Part shown: one piece after another, positions 24,750 to 34,331 of the stretch | Layout: each line of letters begins with the position of its first letter | Numbering within the stretch: position 1 is the first letter of the stretch | Origin: Vallitalea maricola | Lineage (GTDB): Bacteria; Bacillota; Clostridia; Lachnospirales; Vallitaleaceae | Length of the DNA: 44,178 bases | Reading direction: 5' to 3' | NCBI RefSeq assembly: GCF_036985595.1 | Contig: NZ_BTPU01000059.1 | Location: forward strand, 1-44,178 | The notes under the pieces: generated by a model | Seen by the model: the letters and a program-made list of their open reading frames with translations, nothing else | The model's database searches: none | What the model was told of the DNA's origin: nothing | Translations under genes and position numbers: made by a program

Positions 24750-25772
24750 ATGGATAACAATAGTCAAGAGAAATTAGAGCAAGTGGAACAGAAATACAAC
24801 GTTAGAACCGACTTAGCGATTGAAGCTAGAGAAATGGTTGGGGAAGAAGATATTGAGATAAAAGGGGTAGAAGTAACAGTAGATAACATTAAAGATATTG
24901 AGTTATCTATAACAAAAGTAAATATTCTTGATGAACATGGAGCAAAAGCACTTAATAAACCTATAGGCAGTTACGTAACTATGGAATGCGACTTAATGAA
25001 GCAGAATGCGCCAGAAGCTCATGAGGAAATAGTGAGAGAGTTGGCAAAACAATTAGGTGATTTAGCTAAAGTTGATAAAGATATGACAGTTCTAGTTGTA
25101 GGGCTTGGAAATAGAGATGTAACACCGGACTCACTGGGACCTAGAGCAGTTTCTAATGTTTTGGTTACAAGGCATCTTTTTCAAGAATTTGGTGAACCTG
25201 AGGGTGAAGATGGATTTAATAAGGTTAGTGCAATCATACCTGGTGTTATGGGGCAAACGGGTATGGAGACTTTTGAGATAATTCAAGGGATTGTTAATAA
25301 GATAAAGCCTAGTTTAGTAATAGCTATTGATGCTTTGGCTTCCAGACGAACTACGAGGGTTAATTCTACTATTCAGATTGCGGATACAGGAGTTCATCCA
25401 GGTTCTGGTGTAGGTAACAGACGTCAGGGACTTACAGAGGAGTCATTAGGAGTTCCAGTAATAGCTATTGGTGTTCCTACAGTAGTTGATGCGGCGACTA
25501 TAGTTAATGATACAATGGAAGAATTATTGATAGAGATGAAAAAGCAAGCAAAGGAAAATACTGAAATAGCGGATATGATTAATCGTTTCAATGAACAAGA
25601 GAAATATCAGCTGATAAAAGAGGTTCTTTATCCTTATATTGGTAATTTGTTTGTTACTCCAAAAGAGATTGATGCGGTTATTAAAAGATTGAGTAATATA
25701 ATAGCTTCTTCTTTGAATATAATGTTGCAGCCTAATCTTGAGTTTGATGAGATTACTAAGTTTTTATCGTAG
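24750..25772 (+). CDS. gpr: Germination protease (GPR, spore endopeptidase)
   Basis: GPR degrades small acid-soluble spore proteins during germination. It is made in the forespore as a zymogen. The 340-aa protein carries the N-terminal 'VRTDLAIEA' self-processing region (residues about 18-26), the conserved 'VGLGNRDVTPDSLGPRAV' motif and 'AIDALASR', all signatures of peptidase family A25. It is followed by a long perfect inverted repeat and then spoIIP. Forespore (sigma G) control is expected from the family, but I could not pick out a convincing promoter. Confidence 0.95.
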   Translation: MDNNSQEKLEQVEQKYNVRTDLAIEAREMVGEEDIEIKGVEVTVDNIKDIELSITKVNILDEHGAKALNKPIGSYVTMECDLMKQNAPEAHEEIVRELAKQLGDLAKVDKDMTVLVVGLGNRDVTPDSLGPRAVSNVLVTRHLFQEFGEPEGEDGFNKVSAIIPGVMGQTGMETFEIIQGIVNKIKPSLVIAIDALASRRTTRVNSTIQIADTGVHPGSGVGNRRQGLTEESLGVPVIAIGVPTVVDAATIVNDTMEELLIEMKKQAKENTEIADMINRFNEQEKYQLIKEVLYPYIGNLFVTPKEIDAVIKRLSNIIASSLNIMLQPNLEFDEITKFLS

Positions 25773-26088
25773 GGATACCTATATATTGTGTGAAAAATAA
25801 ATTGTGTGCATATAAGTCAGTGTAAAGTGTTACAATCACTTGCCTTACCCTGAGAAGCGGTCGGTCTGCGTGATTGTAACACTTTACACTTCTTCATTTG
25901 AAATTATAGAGAGTAGATAAATATATTATAAGAGGGTAATATATTTTTATATTTATGATTCATAATAGTTTTTGTAATAAATCACCTTGTCCAAAAATAT
26001 ATTTTTATAAGATGTTAATTTAATGAGGACATGTTGAAAATGAGTAGGGCAATTATTTATTGTCTACTGTGAGGATAAGGGTGATTAG
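25773..26088 (+). other. Intergenic region between gpr and spoIIP
   Basis: This 316-nt gap holds the long inverted repeat at 25819-25890 and AT-rich sequence leading to spoIIP. CATAATAGT near 25961, preceded by AATATAT-like sequence, is a loose candidate for a mother-cell sigma E promoter, as expected for spoIIP. The match is weak. Confidence 0.45.
25819..25890. repeat. 21-bp perfect inverted repeat downstream of gpr
   Basis: Positions 25819-25839 are exactly complementary to 25870-25890. The 30-nt spacer is noticeably more GC-rich (GAGAAGCGGTCGGT). The right arm is followed only by TTCTTCATTT. It can act as the gpr terminator, but such a long perfect stem with a 30-nt spacer also resembles a small palindromic insertion. 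Confidence 0.7.
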
Positions 26089-27303
26089 ATGAATAAAGCG
26101 TATTTACTTAAGAAAAATAGGAAAGCTTCACTTGTTTATATGGCAGTTTTGATAGTGTTGTCTATTGTAATTATAATAAAATTATTTGGGTTATATTTTA
26201 CTAATGAAATAATAAGTTTTAAGAATCTTGTTTTTTCAGATATTGATTCGTCTTTTTTTACTAATATAATTCATTCGGTTAATCCTTCAGTAGAGTATTA
26301 TTTAGAGAGCAACAATAAGACTAAGCTGGATATAAGTAATTATAATAAGATTGAGGCATTGTATGGTTATAATATCCCTCTTATTTCATTTATAATGAAC
26401 GAGAATGATTATTCTTATTGTACTGCTTCGGAAAACTATCCTAAGATCAATCAGAAAGATAAGTCGTTTGAAAATGATTTGGAACATTATGAGCATGATG
26501 AAAGTTTTTTTTCATCTCATACGTTGGAACAGCAGATTCCCGTAGTTAATATAACTAATTATACTATGGAACAGCTTAATAATTTTTCGTTTTTGAAATC
26601 TAATTTATATACTTTTGATCCTAGTATAAATCCCACACAAGATAAGTTTCCTATTGATAAATTCTTAAGTAAGGATATGTCAATAGATATGAGTGGTGAT
26701 GGTCCGAAAGTATTGATATATCATACCCATTCCCAAGAAAGTTTTGTAGATAGTGTGAAAGGTAAGAAAGAAGATACTGTTGTAGGAGTAGGAGATGAAT
26801 TAGCTCGTATACTTGAAGAGAAATATAATATTAAGGTTCTTCACCATCGGAAAGAGTATGATATCATCAATGGTAAGATTGATAGGGATGAAGCTTATCA
26901 GCGAATTGAAGCACCATTGAAAAATTTGATTAAGAAGAATCCTTCAATAGAAGTTATGATAGATATTCATAGGGATGGAGTTAGGGGTAATGTAAGGTTA
27001 GTGCATAATATTAATGGTAAACAAACAGCTAAGATTATGTTTTTTAATGGGCTAGCCCTATATCCTGTAATGCCTAACAAGTATGTTGTTGATAATATGG
27101 CGTTTAGTTTTCAGATGCAGTTGAAAGCTAATGAATTATATCCTAATTTCACTAGAAAAATATATCTTAGAGGGTATAGATACAATCTGCACCTAAAACC
27201 AAAATCATTATTAATTGAAGTTGGTGCTCAGACAAATACTGTCAGCGAAGCAATGAATGCTATGGAGCCTCTAGCGAAAATTTTATATGAGGTTATTAAA
27301 TAA
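26089..27303 (+). CDS. spoIIP: Stage II sporulation protein P (peptidoglycan hydrolase)
   Basis: SpoIIP is an amidase/endopeptidase that, with SpoIID and SpoIIM, thins septal peptidoglycan to drive forespore engulfment. The 404-aa protein has a short basic N terminus, one TM helix at about residues 16-35, a low-complexity Asn/Ser-rich linker and a C-terminal catalytic domain with 'VLIYHTHSQESF' and 'DIHRDG', whose His/Glu residues are the zinc ligands. It follows gpr as in many Clostridia. The ribosome binding site (AAGGGTGATTAG) is weak. Confidence 0.93.
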   Translation: MNKAYLLKKNRKASLVYMAVLIVLSIVIIIKLFGLYFTNEIISFKNLVFSDIDSSFFTNIIHSVNPSVEYYLESNNKTKLDISNYNKIEALYGYNIPLISFIMNENDYSYCTASENYPKINQKDKSFENDLEHYEHDESFFSSHTLEQQIPVVNITNYTMEQLNNFSFLKSNLYTFDPSINPTQDKFPIDKFLSKDMSIDMSGDGPKVLIYHTHSQESFVDSVKGKKEDTVVGVGDELARILEEKYNIKVLHHRKEYDIINGKIDRDEAYQRIEAPLKNLIKKNPSIEVMIDIHRDGVRGNVRLVHNINGKQTAKIMFFNGLALYPVMPNKYVVDNMAFSFQMQLKANELYPNFTRKIYLRGYRYNLHLKPKSLLIEVGAQTNTVSEAMNAMEPLAKILYEVIK

Positions 27304-27322
27304 TAATAAAAAATATATTTTG

Positions 27323-27352
27323 TTGCTAAATTATATATATATATGCTATAAT
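27323..27352 (+). promoter_or_regulatory. Candidate sigma A promoter for lepA-hemW
   Basis: TTGCTA (27323-27328) and TATAAT (27347-27352) are separated by 18 nt and lie about 37 nt before the lepA start codon. The -10 box is perfect. Confidence 0.55.
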
Positions 27353-27388
27353 AACCAACAGAAAATGGGCTAAGGAGGATGTTGGTCT

Positions 27389-29200
27389 GTGGCAGAATTT
27401 AAACAGGATAATATAAGAAATTTTTGTATAATTGCACATATCGATCATGGTAAGTCAACATTAGCAGATAGGATCATTCAATTAACAGGATTATTGACTG
27501 CTAGAGAAATGCAGGCTCAAGTTTTAGATAATATGGATCTAGAACGTGAGAGAGGTATAACAATAAAAGCTCAGGCAGTTAGACTAGTATATAAAGCCAA
27601 AAATGGTGAAGAATATATATTTAACCTTATTGATACACCTGGCCATGTGGATTTTAATTATGAAGTATCTAGAAGTTTAGCGGCATGTGAAGGAGCTGTT
27701 CTTGTAGTAGATGCAGCACAAGGAATTGAAGCTCAGACATTAGCTAATGTGTATCTAGCGCTGGAACATGACTTGGAGATAGTTACAGTAATAAATAAGA
27801 TTGATTTACCAAGTGCGGAACCTGATAGGGTAAAAGCAGAGGTAGAGGATGTTATTGGATTAGATGCCGAAGATGCACCACTGATATCTGCAAAAGAAGG
27901 CATTAATATAGAAGATGTGCTTGAAAAAATAGTATCAGATATACCAGCACCAGTAGGAGATGTAAATGCACCTCTGAAAGCGCTTATATTTGATTCTCTA
28001 TATGACCCTTATAGAGGTGTTATAGTATTCTGCAGGGTTAAAGAGGGAACCGTTAAAAAGGGCATGAAAATACGTATGATGGCTACTGAAAAACAATTTG
28101 AAGTAGTGGAAGTTGGGTATTTTGGTGCTGGACAATTCATACCGGCTGATTCTTTACAGGCAGGTACAGTTGGATACATTACAGCTAGTATCAAGAATGT
28201 TGGGGATACTAATGTGGGTGATACCATTACAGATGCTAGCAACCCAATAGATGAGCCTCTACCAGGGTATAAAAATGTTAATCCAATGGTTTTCTGTGGG
28301 TTATATCCAGCAGATGGGTCTAAGTATCAAGATTTACGTGATGCACTTGACAAATTAAAATTAAATGATGCAGCACTTAATTTTGAACCAGAAACATCAA
28401 TAGCTCTTGGTTTCGGATTCAGATGTGGTTTCTTGGGATTGTTGCATCTAGAAATAATACAAGAGCGTTTGGAAAGAGAATATAATCTTGATTTGGTAAC
28501 AACTGCACCAAGTGTTATATATAAAGTATATAAAACTAACGGTGAAGTTATTGATCTTGCGAACCCAACTGATTTACCTGATGTCTCAGAGATAAGAACT
28601 ATGGAAGAACCAATAGTGAAAGCTGAGATTATGGTTCCGACAGATTATATTGGAACGGTAATGGAACTTTGTCAAGAAAGACGTGGAGAGTATTTCGGCA
28701 TGGATTACATTGAAGAGACAAGAGCCATGTTGACTTATGAACTTCCACTTAATGAAATAATATATGATTTCTTTGATGCTCTAAAATCTAGGACAAGAGG
28801 TTATGCATCCTTTGATTATGAATTAGTTGGGTATAAAGAATCTGAATTAGTAAAACTTGATATATTAATTAACAAAGAAGTTGTAGATGCATTATCTTTT
28901 ATCGTTCATGTTGATAAAGCATATGATAGAGGAAGAAAGATAGCAGAGAAATTGAAGACAGAAATACCTAGACACCTATTTGAAATACCAATACAAGCAG
29001 CTGTTGGTAATAAAATAATTGCTAGAGAAACTATTAAAGCCATGAGAAAAGATGTACTTGCTAAATGTTATGGTGGAGATATATCAAGAAAAAGAAAACT
29101 TCTTGAAAAACAGAAAAAAGGTAAGAAGAGAATGCGTCAAGTAGGTAATGTAGAAGTACCTCAACAAGCTTTTATGAGTGTGCTTAAGCTAGATGATTAG
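27389..29200 (+). CDS. lepA: Elongation factor 4 (back-translocating GTPase LepA)
   Basis: EF4 is a ribosome-binding GTPase affecting translocation and 30S biogenesis. The 603-aa protein has G1 'AHIDHGKST', G3 'DTPGH', G4 'NKIDLP' and G5 'SAK', then the EF-G-like domains and the unique C-terminal domain ending in 'KKRMRQVGNVEVPQQAF'. It starts with GTG, 10 nt after AAGGAGG (27372-27378). hemW begins directly after its stop codon, the usual pairing. Confidence 0.96.
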   Translation: MAEFKQDNIRNFCIIAHIDHGKSTLADRIIQLTGLLTAREMQAQVLDNMDLERERGITIKAQAVRLVYKAKNGEEYIFNLIDTPGHVDFNYEVSRSLAACEGAVLVVDAAQGIEAQTLANVYLALEHDLEIVTVINKIDLPSAEPDRVKAEVEDVIGLDAEDAPLISAKEGINIEDVLEKIVSDIPAPVGDVNAPLKALIFDSLYDPYRGVIVFCRVKEGTVKKGMKIRMMATEKQFEVVEVGYFGAGQFIPADSLQAGTVGYITASIKNVGDTNVGDTITDASNPIDEPLPGYKNVNPMVFCGLYPADGSKYQDLRDALDKLKLNDAALNFEPETSIALGFGFRCGFLGLLHLEIIQERLEREYNLDLVTTAPSVIYKVYKTNGEVIDLANPTDLPDVSEIRTMEEPIVKAEIMVPTDYIGTVMELCQERRGEYFGMDYIEETRAMLTYELPLNEIIYDFFDALKSRTRGYASFDYELVGYKESELVKLDILINKEVVDALSFIVHVDKAYDRGRKIAEKLKTEIPRHLFEIPIQAAVGNKIIARETIKAMRKDVLAKCYGGDISRKRKLLEKQKKGKKRMRQVGNVEVPQQAFMSVLKLDD

Positions 29201-29209
29201 GTGTTAGAG

Positions 29210-30349
29210 ATGAAAAATATCAGTTTATATATTCATATTCCTTTTTGCAAAAGTAAATGTAATTATTGCGATTTTCTATCTTTTGACAATAAAGATAGTG
29301 TCATGAAGGAATATGTAAATGCATTAATCAACGAGATAAAAAGTTATAGTGAACTTACAAAAGAATATAATATGAAAAGTATATTTATAGGCGGTGGTAC
29401 ACCGTCTATTCTGCCATGTTCTGATATAGAAAGAATCTTTGATACCCTAAAATCATATTATAATATTGATAGAGATGCCGAGATAACAATTGAAGCTAAT
29501 CCAGGAACCCTTGATGAAGAGAAAATTGAAGTGCTTCTTTCATCAGGTGTAAATCGCATAAGCATGGGATTACAATCATGTAATAATAAATTATTAAAGA
29601 AACTAGGACGAATCCATACTTGGGATGAATTCCTATTAAATTATGATTTGATTAGAAATAATGGTTTTGAAAATATAAATATAGATTTGATGTTTGCTCT
29701 ACCAAATCAAACTATCAGTGATATAGAGAATGACTTGAAAAAGATAATCAATCTTAGACCAGAACATATATCTTATTATTCCTTGATAATTGAAGAAGGA
29801 ACTAAATTTTCTAGGTTATATGATGATAACAAGCTTGTTTTACCAGCTGAAGATGTAGAACGTCATATGTATTGGCTGATTCATGATACACTACAGAATA
29901 ATGGTTATAAACACTATGAGATATCTAATTATGCTTTGGACAACAGAGAGTGCTATCATAATAAGATATATTGGAAAGAAGAAGAATATATAGGTATTGG
30001 GTTAGGGGCTTCCTCATACTTTGAGGGCTTTAGATATAAGAATATCAATAATCTGTTAAATTATATAGATATTAATGGAGATATTAGTAAGCTTAAGGAA
30101 TGTACTGAGAAAATCAGTAAAAAGACTTCTATTGAAGAATATATGTTTTTAGGACTGAGATTATTAGAAGGTATAGATAAGATTGATTTTTATAATAGAT
30201 GGGGACATGAAATAGAATATTATTATAAAGATGCTATACAAGAGCTTATAGAAAAAGGACTTATTATGGAAAATGGGTCTAGATTAAAATTAACTAAAAA
30301 AGGAGTTGACGTTAGTAATTTTGCATTATCCATGTTTTTGTTTGATTAA
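29210..30349 (+). CDS. hemW: Radical SAM heme chaperone HemW
   Basis: The protein (379 aa from ATG 29210) carries the radical-SAM cluster C13-x3-C17-x2-C20 followed by D-F, and 'IFIGGGTPSIL' for SAM binding. The C-x-x-x-C-x-x-C-x-F form, rather than a fourth Cys, is the HemW rather than the HemN pattern. HemW proteins bind heme and hand it to apoproteins; older annotations call them coproporphyrinogen III oxidases. A GTG at 29201, directly after the lepA stop, is an alternative start; AGGTG precedes the ATG. Co-transcribed with lepA. Confidence 0.9.
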   Translation: MKNISLYIHIPFCKSKCNYCDFLSFDNKDSVMKEYVNALINEIKSYSELTKEYNMKSIFIGGGTPSILPCSDIERIFDTLKSYYNIDRDAEITIEANPGTLDEEKIEVLLSSGVNRISMGLQSCNNKLLKKLGRIHTWDEFLLNYDLIRNNGFENINIDLMFALPNQTISDIENDLKKIINLRPEHISYYSLIIEEGTKFSRLYDDNKLVLPAEDVERHMYWLIHDTLQNNGYKHYEISNYALDNRECYHNKIYWKEEEYIGIGLGASSYFEGFRYKNINNLLNYIDINGDISKLKECTEKISKKTSIEEYMFLGLRLLEGIDKIDFYNRWGHEIEYYYKDAIQELIEKGLIMENGSRLKLTKKGVDVSNFALSMFLFD

Positions 30350-30362
30350 TATGGCTATAATG

Positions 30363-30406
30363 GGCTTAAATACAGCTGGTAAAAGATGTTACAAATGTAT
30401 TAAGCC
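30363..30406 (+). terminator. Hairpin after hemW
   Basis: GGCTTAAATAC (30363-30373) pairs with GTATTAAGCC (30397-30406) with one bulged A, about 13 nt past the hemW stop. No T-run follows on this strand (A-run instead), so it is an imperfect terminator or a transcript-protecting hairpin. Confidence 0.35.
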
Positions 30407-30437
30407 TAAAAAAAATAATTAAATTTTGCAAAATTAC

Positions 30438-30466
30438 TTGACAAATCTACCTGCAAGTGATATTTT
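30438..30466 (+). promoter_or_regulatory. Promoter of the hrcA-grpE-dnaK heat-shock operon
   Basis: TTGACA (30438-30443) is followed after 17 nt by TATTTT (30461-30466), directly upstream of the CIRCE operator. This is a housekeeping (sigma A) promoter, with the operator positioned over the start of transcription. Confidence 0.7.
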
Positions 30467-30477
30467 TATTTCAAGCA

Positions 30478-30504
30478 TTAGCACTCATTAGAGTAGAGTG
30501 CTAA
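30478..30504. promoter_or_regulatory. CIRCE operator (HrcA binding site)
   Basis: TTAGCACTC - 9 nt (ATTAGAGTA) - GAGTGCTAA is an exact match to the CIRCE consensus inverted repeat. HrcA binds it to repress the operon, and GroEL helps HrcA fold, giving heat induction. It lies 32 nt before the hrcA start. No second CIRCE was seen before dnaK or dnaJ. Confidence 0.97.
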
Positions 30505-30535
30505 CAAAAAAATAAGCTAACAAAGGTGGTGCGAT

Positions 30536-31570
30536 ATGGAACTAAATGATAGAAAGATTAAAATTCTTAGGGCAATAATTTTAAATTACCTAGATACAGC
30601 TGAACCAGTAGGTTCAAGAACAATTTCAAAGAATTATGACTTAGGTATAAGTCCTGCTACTATAAGAAATGAAATGTCTGATCTAGAAGAATTAGGTCTT
30701 ATATTGCAACCTCATACGTCTGCAGGTAGAATTCCATCTGACAAGGGGTATAGGCTATATGTTGATAGGCTTATGAATCTTCATCATGAAGAGATAAATA
30801 ATGGTTTATATATAGAACAGCTGTTTCAACGTGTAGATAGGATAGAATCTTTGTTAAAAAATATTGCTAAGATGCTGGCAAATGAAACTAATTATGCTAC
30901 GATTGTTTCATCACCACAGATTAATAAAGCTAAAATAAAAAATATACAATTAATAGGTGTACAGGAAAAAAGAATATTAGCGGTTATAGTAACAGATGGT
31001 AATATTATTAAGAATTATATGATCAATATTAATGAACCAGTACATCAAACAATGTTGAATAGATTGACTTTTGTTCTTAATGAACAGTTATATGGACTTA
31101 CTCTTGAACAGATTAATTTACCACTTATTCAACAACTAAAAGATTTTGCTGGAAGTAACGCTGATATAATCAATAAAGTATTAGATGCCATTTTTGATAC
31201 TATAAAATCTGTTGATGATACAGAGATCTATACATCTGGTGCAACTAATATATTAAGATTTCCAGAATTCAATGATATATCAAAAGCAACCAATCTAATA
31301 CATAGACTTGAAGAAAAACAAGTTCTAAGAGATATGGTCTATACTGTATTAGAAGAAAATGGTGTTAATATAAAAGTTACTATTGGTAACGAAAATGTTA
31401 TTGATGAAATGAAAGATTGTAGTTTGATAACTACTGCTTATAAGCTTGGTGGAGAGAATATTGGATTTATTGGTATCATTGGTCCTAAACGGATGGATTA
31501 CGAAAATACAATAGGTTCTCTTTCAGGTTTAATGTCAAAAATGGAAGAAATTATTAATAAGTTAAAATAG
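30536..31570 (+). CDS. hrcA: Heat-inducible transcription repressor HrcA
   Basis: HrcA represses class I heat-shock genes through CIRCE. The 344-aa protein has an N-terminal winged helix with 'TAEPVGSRTISKNYDLGISPATIRNEM' as its recognition region (written here in part), followed by 'GLILQPHTSAGRIPSDKGYRLYVD', both family hallmarks, and a GAF-like dimer domain. The first gene of the operon after the CIRCE site, so it is autoregulated. AAAGGTGGTGCG precedes the ATG. Confidence 0.96.
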   Translation: MELNDRKIKILRAIILNYLDTAEPVGSRTISKNYDLGISPATIRNEMSDLEELGLILQPHTSAGRIPSDKGYRLYVDRLMNLHHEEINNGLYIEQLFQRVDRIESLLKNIAKMLANETNYATIVSSPQINKAKIKNIQLIGVQEKRILAVIVTDGNIIKNYMININEPVHQTMLNRLTFVLNEQLYGLTLEQINLPLIQQLKDFAGSNADIINKVLDAIFDTIKSVDDTEIYTSGATNILRFPEFNDISKATNLIHRLEEKQVLRDMVYTVLEENGVNIKVTIGNENVIDEMKDCSLITTAYKLGGENIGFIGIIGPKRMDYENTIGSLSGLMSKMEEIINKLK

Positions 31571-31585
31571 GAAGGTGGTTATATA

Positions 31586-32191
31586 GTGGCTAAAGAAAAA
31601 GTTTCTGAAGAAAATATTTCAGAAGAAATTAAAGATGAAATAATTAATGAGCAAGAAGTTGAAGAAAAAGATTCAGAAGAAAACTTAGAAGAAGTGGAAG
31701 ATGTAAAATTAGAAGAAGATTCTACTGGAGAAAATGATATGAATAAAAAACTGAAACAAAAAGAAAAGGAAGTTAACGAATACGTAGATAAATTACAAAG
31801 AACTATGGCAGAATTTGATAACTTTAGAAAAAGAACAATAAAAGAAAAGTCTATGATGTATGAAAATGGAGCAAAAGAAACATTAGAAAAATTATTACCT
31901 ATTGTAGATAATTTTGAACGTGCTCTAGACAGTATTTCAGAAGAACAAAAAGAACTACCTTTTACACAAGGTGTTGAAATGATATTCAAACAGTTAATGA
32001 GTACTCTTAACGAACTTGGAGTAGAAGAAATAAAAGCTGAAGGGAATGAGTTTGATCCTAACTTCCATCATGCAGTTACACATGCTGATGACGAGTCATT
32101 AGGTGAAAATATAGTTGCAGAAGTATTCCAAAAAGGATATATGTACAACGATTCAGTTTTAAGACATAGCATGGTAAAAGTAGTAAACTAG
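31586..32191 (+). CDS. grpE: Nucleotide exchange factor GrpE
   Basis: GrpE releases ADP from DnaK. The 201-aa protein begins with about 50 very acidic, low-complexity residues (Glu/Ser/Asp runs), then a long helix and the core motif 'MAEFDNFRKRT', and ends with the beta domain 'GYMYNDSVLRHSMVKV'. It starts with GTG, 15 nt after the hrcA stop, behind GGAAGGTGG. The acidic N tail is normal for this family and explains the long serine-rich antisense frame there. Confidence 0.96.
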   Translation: MAKEKVSEENISEEIKDEIINEQEVEEKDSEENLEEVEDVKLEEDSTGENDMNKKLKQKEKEVNEYVDKLQRTMAEFDNFRKRTIKEKSMMYENGAKETLEKLLPIVDNFERALDSISEEQKELPFTQGVEMIFKQLMSTLNELGVEEIKAEGNEFDPNFHHAVTHADDESLGENIVAEVFQKGYMYNDSVLRHSMVKVVN

Positions 32192-32347
32192 TTTATCAAG
32201 AAAAAATTTAAAGAAATATAGAATGTATGATTATAATATTGTGCATCTTATATATATATTATTAATTACTTAAAAAATAATCTTCGTCGAATAAAATAAA
32301 ATTATAAAAAACATTGACGAGTATATTGATATGAAGGAGGAAATAAA

Positions 32348-34225
32348 ATGGGTAAAATAATTGGTATTGATTTAGGTACAACTAACTCATGTGTTGCAGT
32401 TATGGAAGGTGGAAAGCCAGTAGTAATTGCTAACGCAGAAGGTATTAGAACAACACCATCAGTTGTTGCTTTTACAAAAAATGGAGAAAGATTAGTAGGA
32501 GAACCTGCTAAGAGACAGGCGATTACTAATCCTGATAAAACAGTAGCTTCAATTAAGAGACATATGGGTACTGATTTTAGAGTAACTATTGATGATAAAA
32601 AATATTCTCCACAAGAAGTTTCAGCTATGATTCTTCAAAAATTAAAATCTGATGCAGAAAGCTATTTAGGTGAAAAGGTTACAGAAGCAGTTATTACAGT
32701 TCCTGCATACTTTACAGATAGTCAAAGACAAGCAACTAAGGATTCAGGAAAGATAGCTGGTCTTGAAGTTAAGAGAATTATCAACGAGCCTACAGCTGCA
32801 GCTTTAGCCTATGGTCTTGATAATGAAAATGAGCAAAGAATTATGGTTTATGACCTTGGTGGTGGAACATTTGATGTATCTATCATTGAAATCGGAGACG
32901 GTGTAATTGAAGTATTAGCTACAAGTGGTAACAACAAACTTGGTGGAGATGACTTTGATGACCGTGTTATGAATTACCTTATAAAAGAATTCAAAACTTC
33001 AGATGGTATAGATTTAACTAATGATAAGATGGCTGTTCAAAGATTGAAAGAAGCAGCAGAGAAAGCTAAAAAAGAATTATCATCAGCAACAACAACTAAT
33101 ATTAACTTGCCATTTATTACTGCTACACAAGAAGGACCAAAACATTTAGATATTACACTTACTAGAGCTAAATTTGATGAATTAACAGCTGACCTTGTTC
33201 AACAAACAATGGGTCCTGTAAACAATGCTTTAAGAGATTCAGGATTATCAGCAACTGAGCTTGATAAAGTATTATTGGTTGGTGGATCAACACGTATACC
33301 AGCTGTACAAGATGCAGTAAACAAATTAACAGGTAAAGAGCCATTCAAAGGTATTAACCCAGATGAATGTGTTGCTATAGGAGCATCCATTCAAGGTGGT
33401 AAATTATCAGGTGAAGCTGGAGCTGGAGATATATTACTTCTAGACGTAACACCATTATCACTTGGTATTGAAACATTAGGTGGTGTAGCTACTAAATTAA
33501 TCGAAAGAAACACTACAATTCCTACTAAGAAGAGTCAAGTATTCTCAACTGCTGCAGATAATCAACCAGCTGTTGATATCCATGTAGTTCAAGGTGAAAG
33601 AGAATTTGCTAAGGACAATAAAACGCTTGGAAGATTCCAATTAGATGGAATTCCACCAGCACCAAGAGGAATCCCTCAAATTGAAGTTACTTTTGATATA
33701 GATGCTAACGGCATTGTTAATGTTACAGCTAAAGACCTTGGAACAGGTAAAACACAACATATTACAATTACAGCTAGTACAAACTTATCCGATGATGAAA
33801 TCAACAAAGCTGTTGATGAAGCTCAAAACTTCGAAGAAGAAGATAAGAAGAGAAAAGAAGCTATTGATGTAAGAAATGAAGCTGATTCACTTGTATTCCA
33901 AACTGAAAAGACATTAAATGAATTAGGCGATAAAGTTGACGCTGCTGAAAAAGAAAAAGTAGAAGCTGAAGTTACTAAGTTAAAAGAAGTACTTGGTAAA
34001 TCGACTATTGATAATATGACTGATGCTAATGTAGAGGAAATCAAAGTAGCAAAAGAAGCATTAATGACTGTTTTCGGAGAGCTTTCAACTAAATTATATC
34101 AACAAGCTGGAGCTGCCGGTGCAGCACCAGGAGCAGGGCCACAAGGTGCACCAGGAGCTGAACCAAATCAAGAACAACCAAATAATGATGATGATGTAGT
34201 TGACGCAGACTTCAAAGAAGTGTAA
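32348..34225 (+). CDS. dnaK: Chaperone DnaK (Hsp70)
   Basis: DnaK is the ATP-dependent Hsp70 chaperone. The 625-aa protein starts 'GKIIGIDLGTTNSCVAVMEGG' in part, has the ATPase motifs 'VYDLGGGTFDVSI' and 'LVGGSTRIPAV', a substrate-binding domain, a helical lid, and a Gly/Ala/Pro-rich tail ending in 'VDADFKEV', which resembles the EEVD-like C terminus common in bacteria. A shorter nucleotide-binding domain than in Proteobacteria is standard for Firmicutes. AAGGAGG precedes the ATG. The gene is followed by a terminator, so dnaJ may be partly uncoupled. Confidence 0.97.
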   Translation: MGKIIGIDLGTTNSCVAVMEGGKPVVIANAEGIRTTPSVVAFTKNGERLVGEPAKRQAITNPDKTVASIKRHMGTDFRVTIDDKKYSPQEVSAMILQKLKSDAESYLGEKVTEAVITVPAYFTDSQRQATKDSGKIAGLEVKRIINEPTAAALAYGLDNENEQRIMVYDLGGGTFDVSIIEIGDGVIEVLATSGNNKLGGDDFDDRVMNYLIKEFKTSDGIDLTNDKMAVQRLKEAAEKAKKELSSATTTNINLPFITATQEGPKHLDITLTRAKFDELTADLVQQTMGPVNNALRDSGLSATELDKVLLVGGSTRIPAVQDAVNKLTGKEPFKGINPDECVAIGASIQGGKLSGEAGAGDILLLDVTPLSLGIETLGGVATKLIERNTTIPTKKSQVFSTAADNQPAVDIHVVQGEREFAKDNKTLGRFQLDGIPPAPRGIPQIEVTFDIDANGIVNVTAKDLGTGKTQHITITASTNLSDDEINKAVDEAQNFEEEDKKRKEAIDVRNEADSLVFQTEKTLNELGDKVDAAEKEKVEAEVTKLKEVLGKSTIDNMTDANVEEIKVAKEALMTVFGELSTKLYQQAGAAGAAPGAGPQGAPGAEPNQEQPNNDDDVVDADFKEV

Positions 34226-34242
34226 AATATAAAATTGTAAAA

Positions 34243-34268
34243 AAGCCAAAGACATTGGTCTTTGGCTT
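34243..34268 (+). terminator. Terminator after dnaK
   Basis: An 11-bp stem (AAGCCAAAGAC at 34243-34253 with 34258-34268) with an ATTG loop lies 17 nt past the dnaK stop. The 3' arm ends CTTTC-TT, a modest U-tract. It would separate dnaJ from the hrcA-grpE-dnaK transcript at least partly. Confidence 0.7.
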
Positions 34269-34331
34269 TCTTAAAGAATATATATATTATAGATGAAAAT
34301 TTTTAATTATAATTATGAATGTGATATTTTG

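Noticed and set aside
27331..27346. TATATATATATATA run before lepA
   Set aside because: Simple AT repeat between promoter boxes; no sign of a larger repeat array.
31579..31989. 136-codon serine-rich frame on the minus strand over grpE
   Set aside because: It is the mirror of the Glu-rich N-terminal region of GrpE (GAA codons read as TTC/TCT); no independent support.
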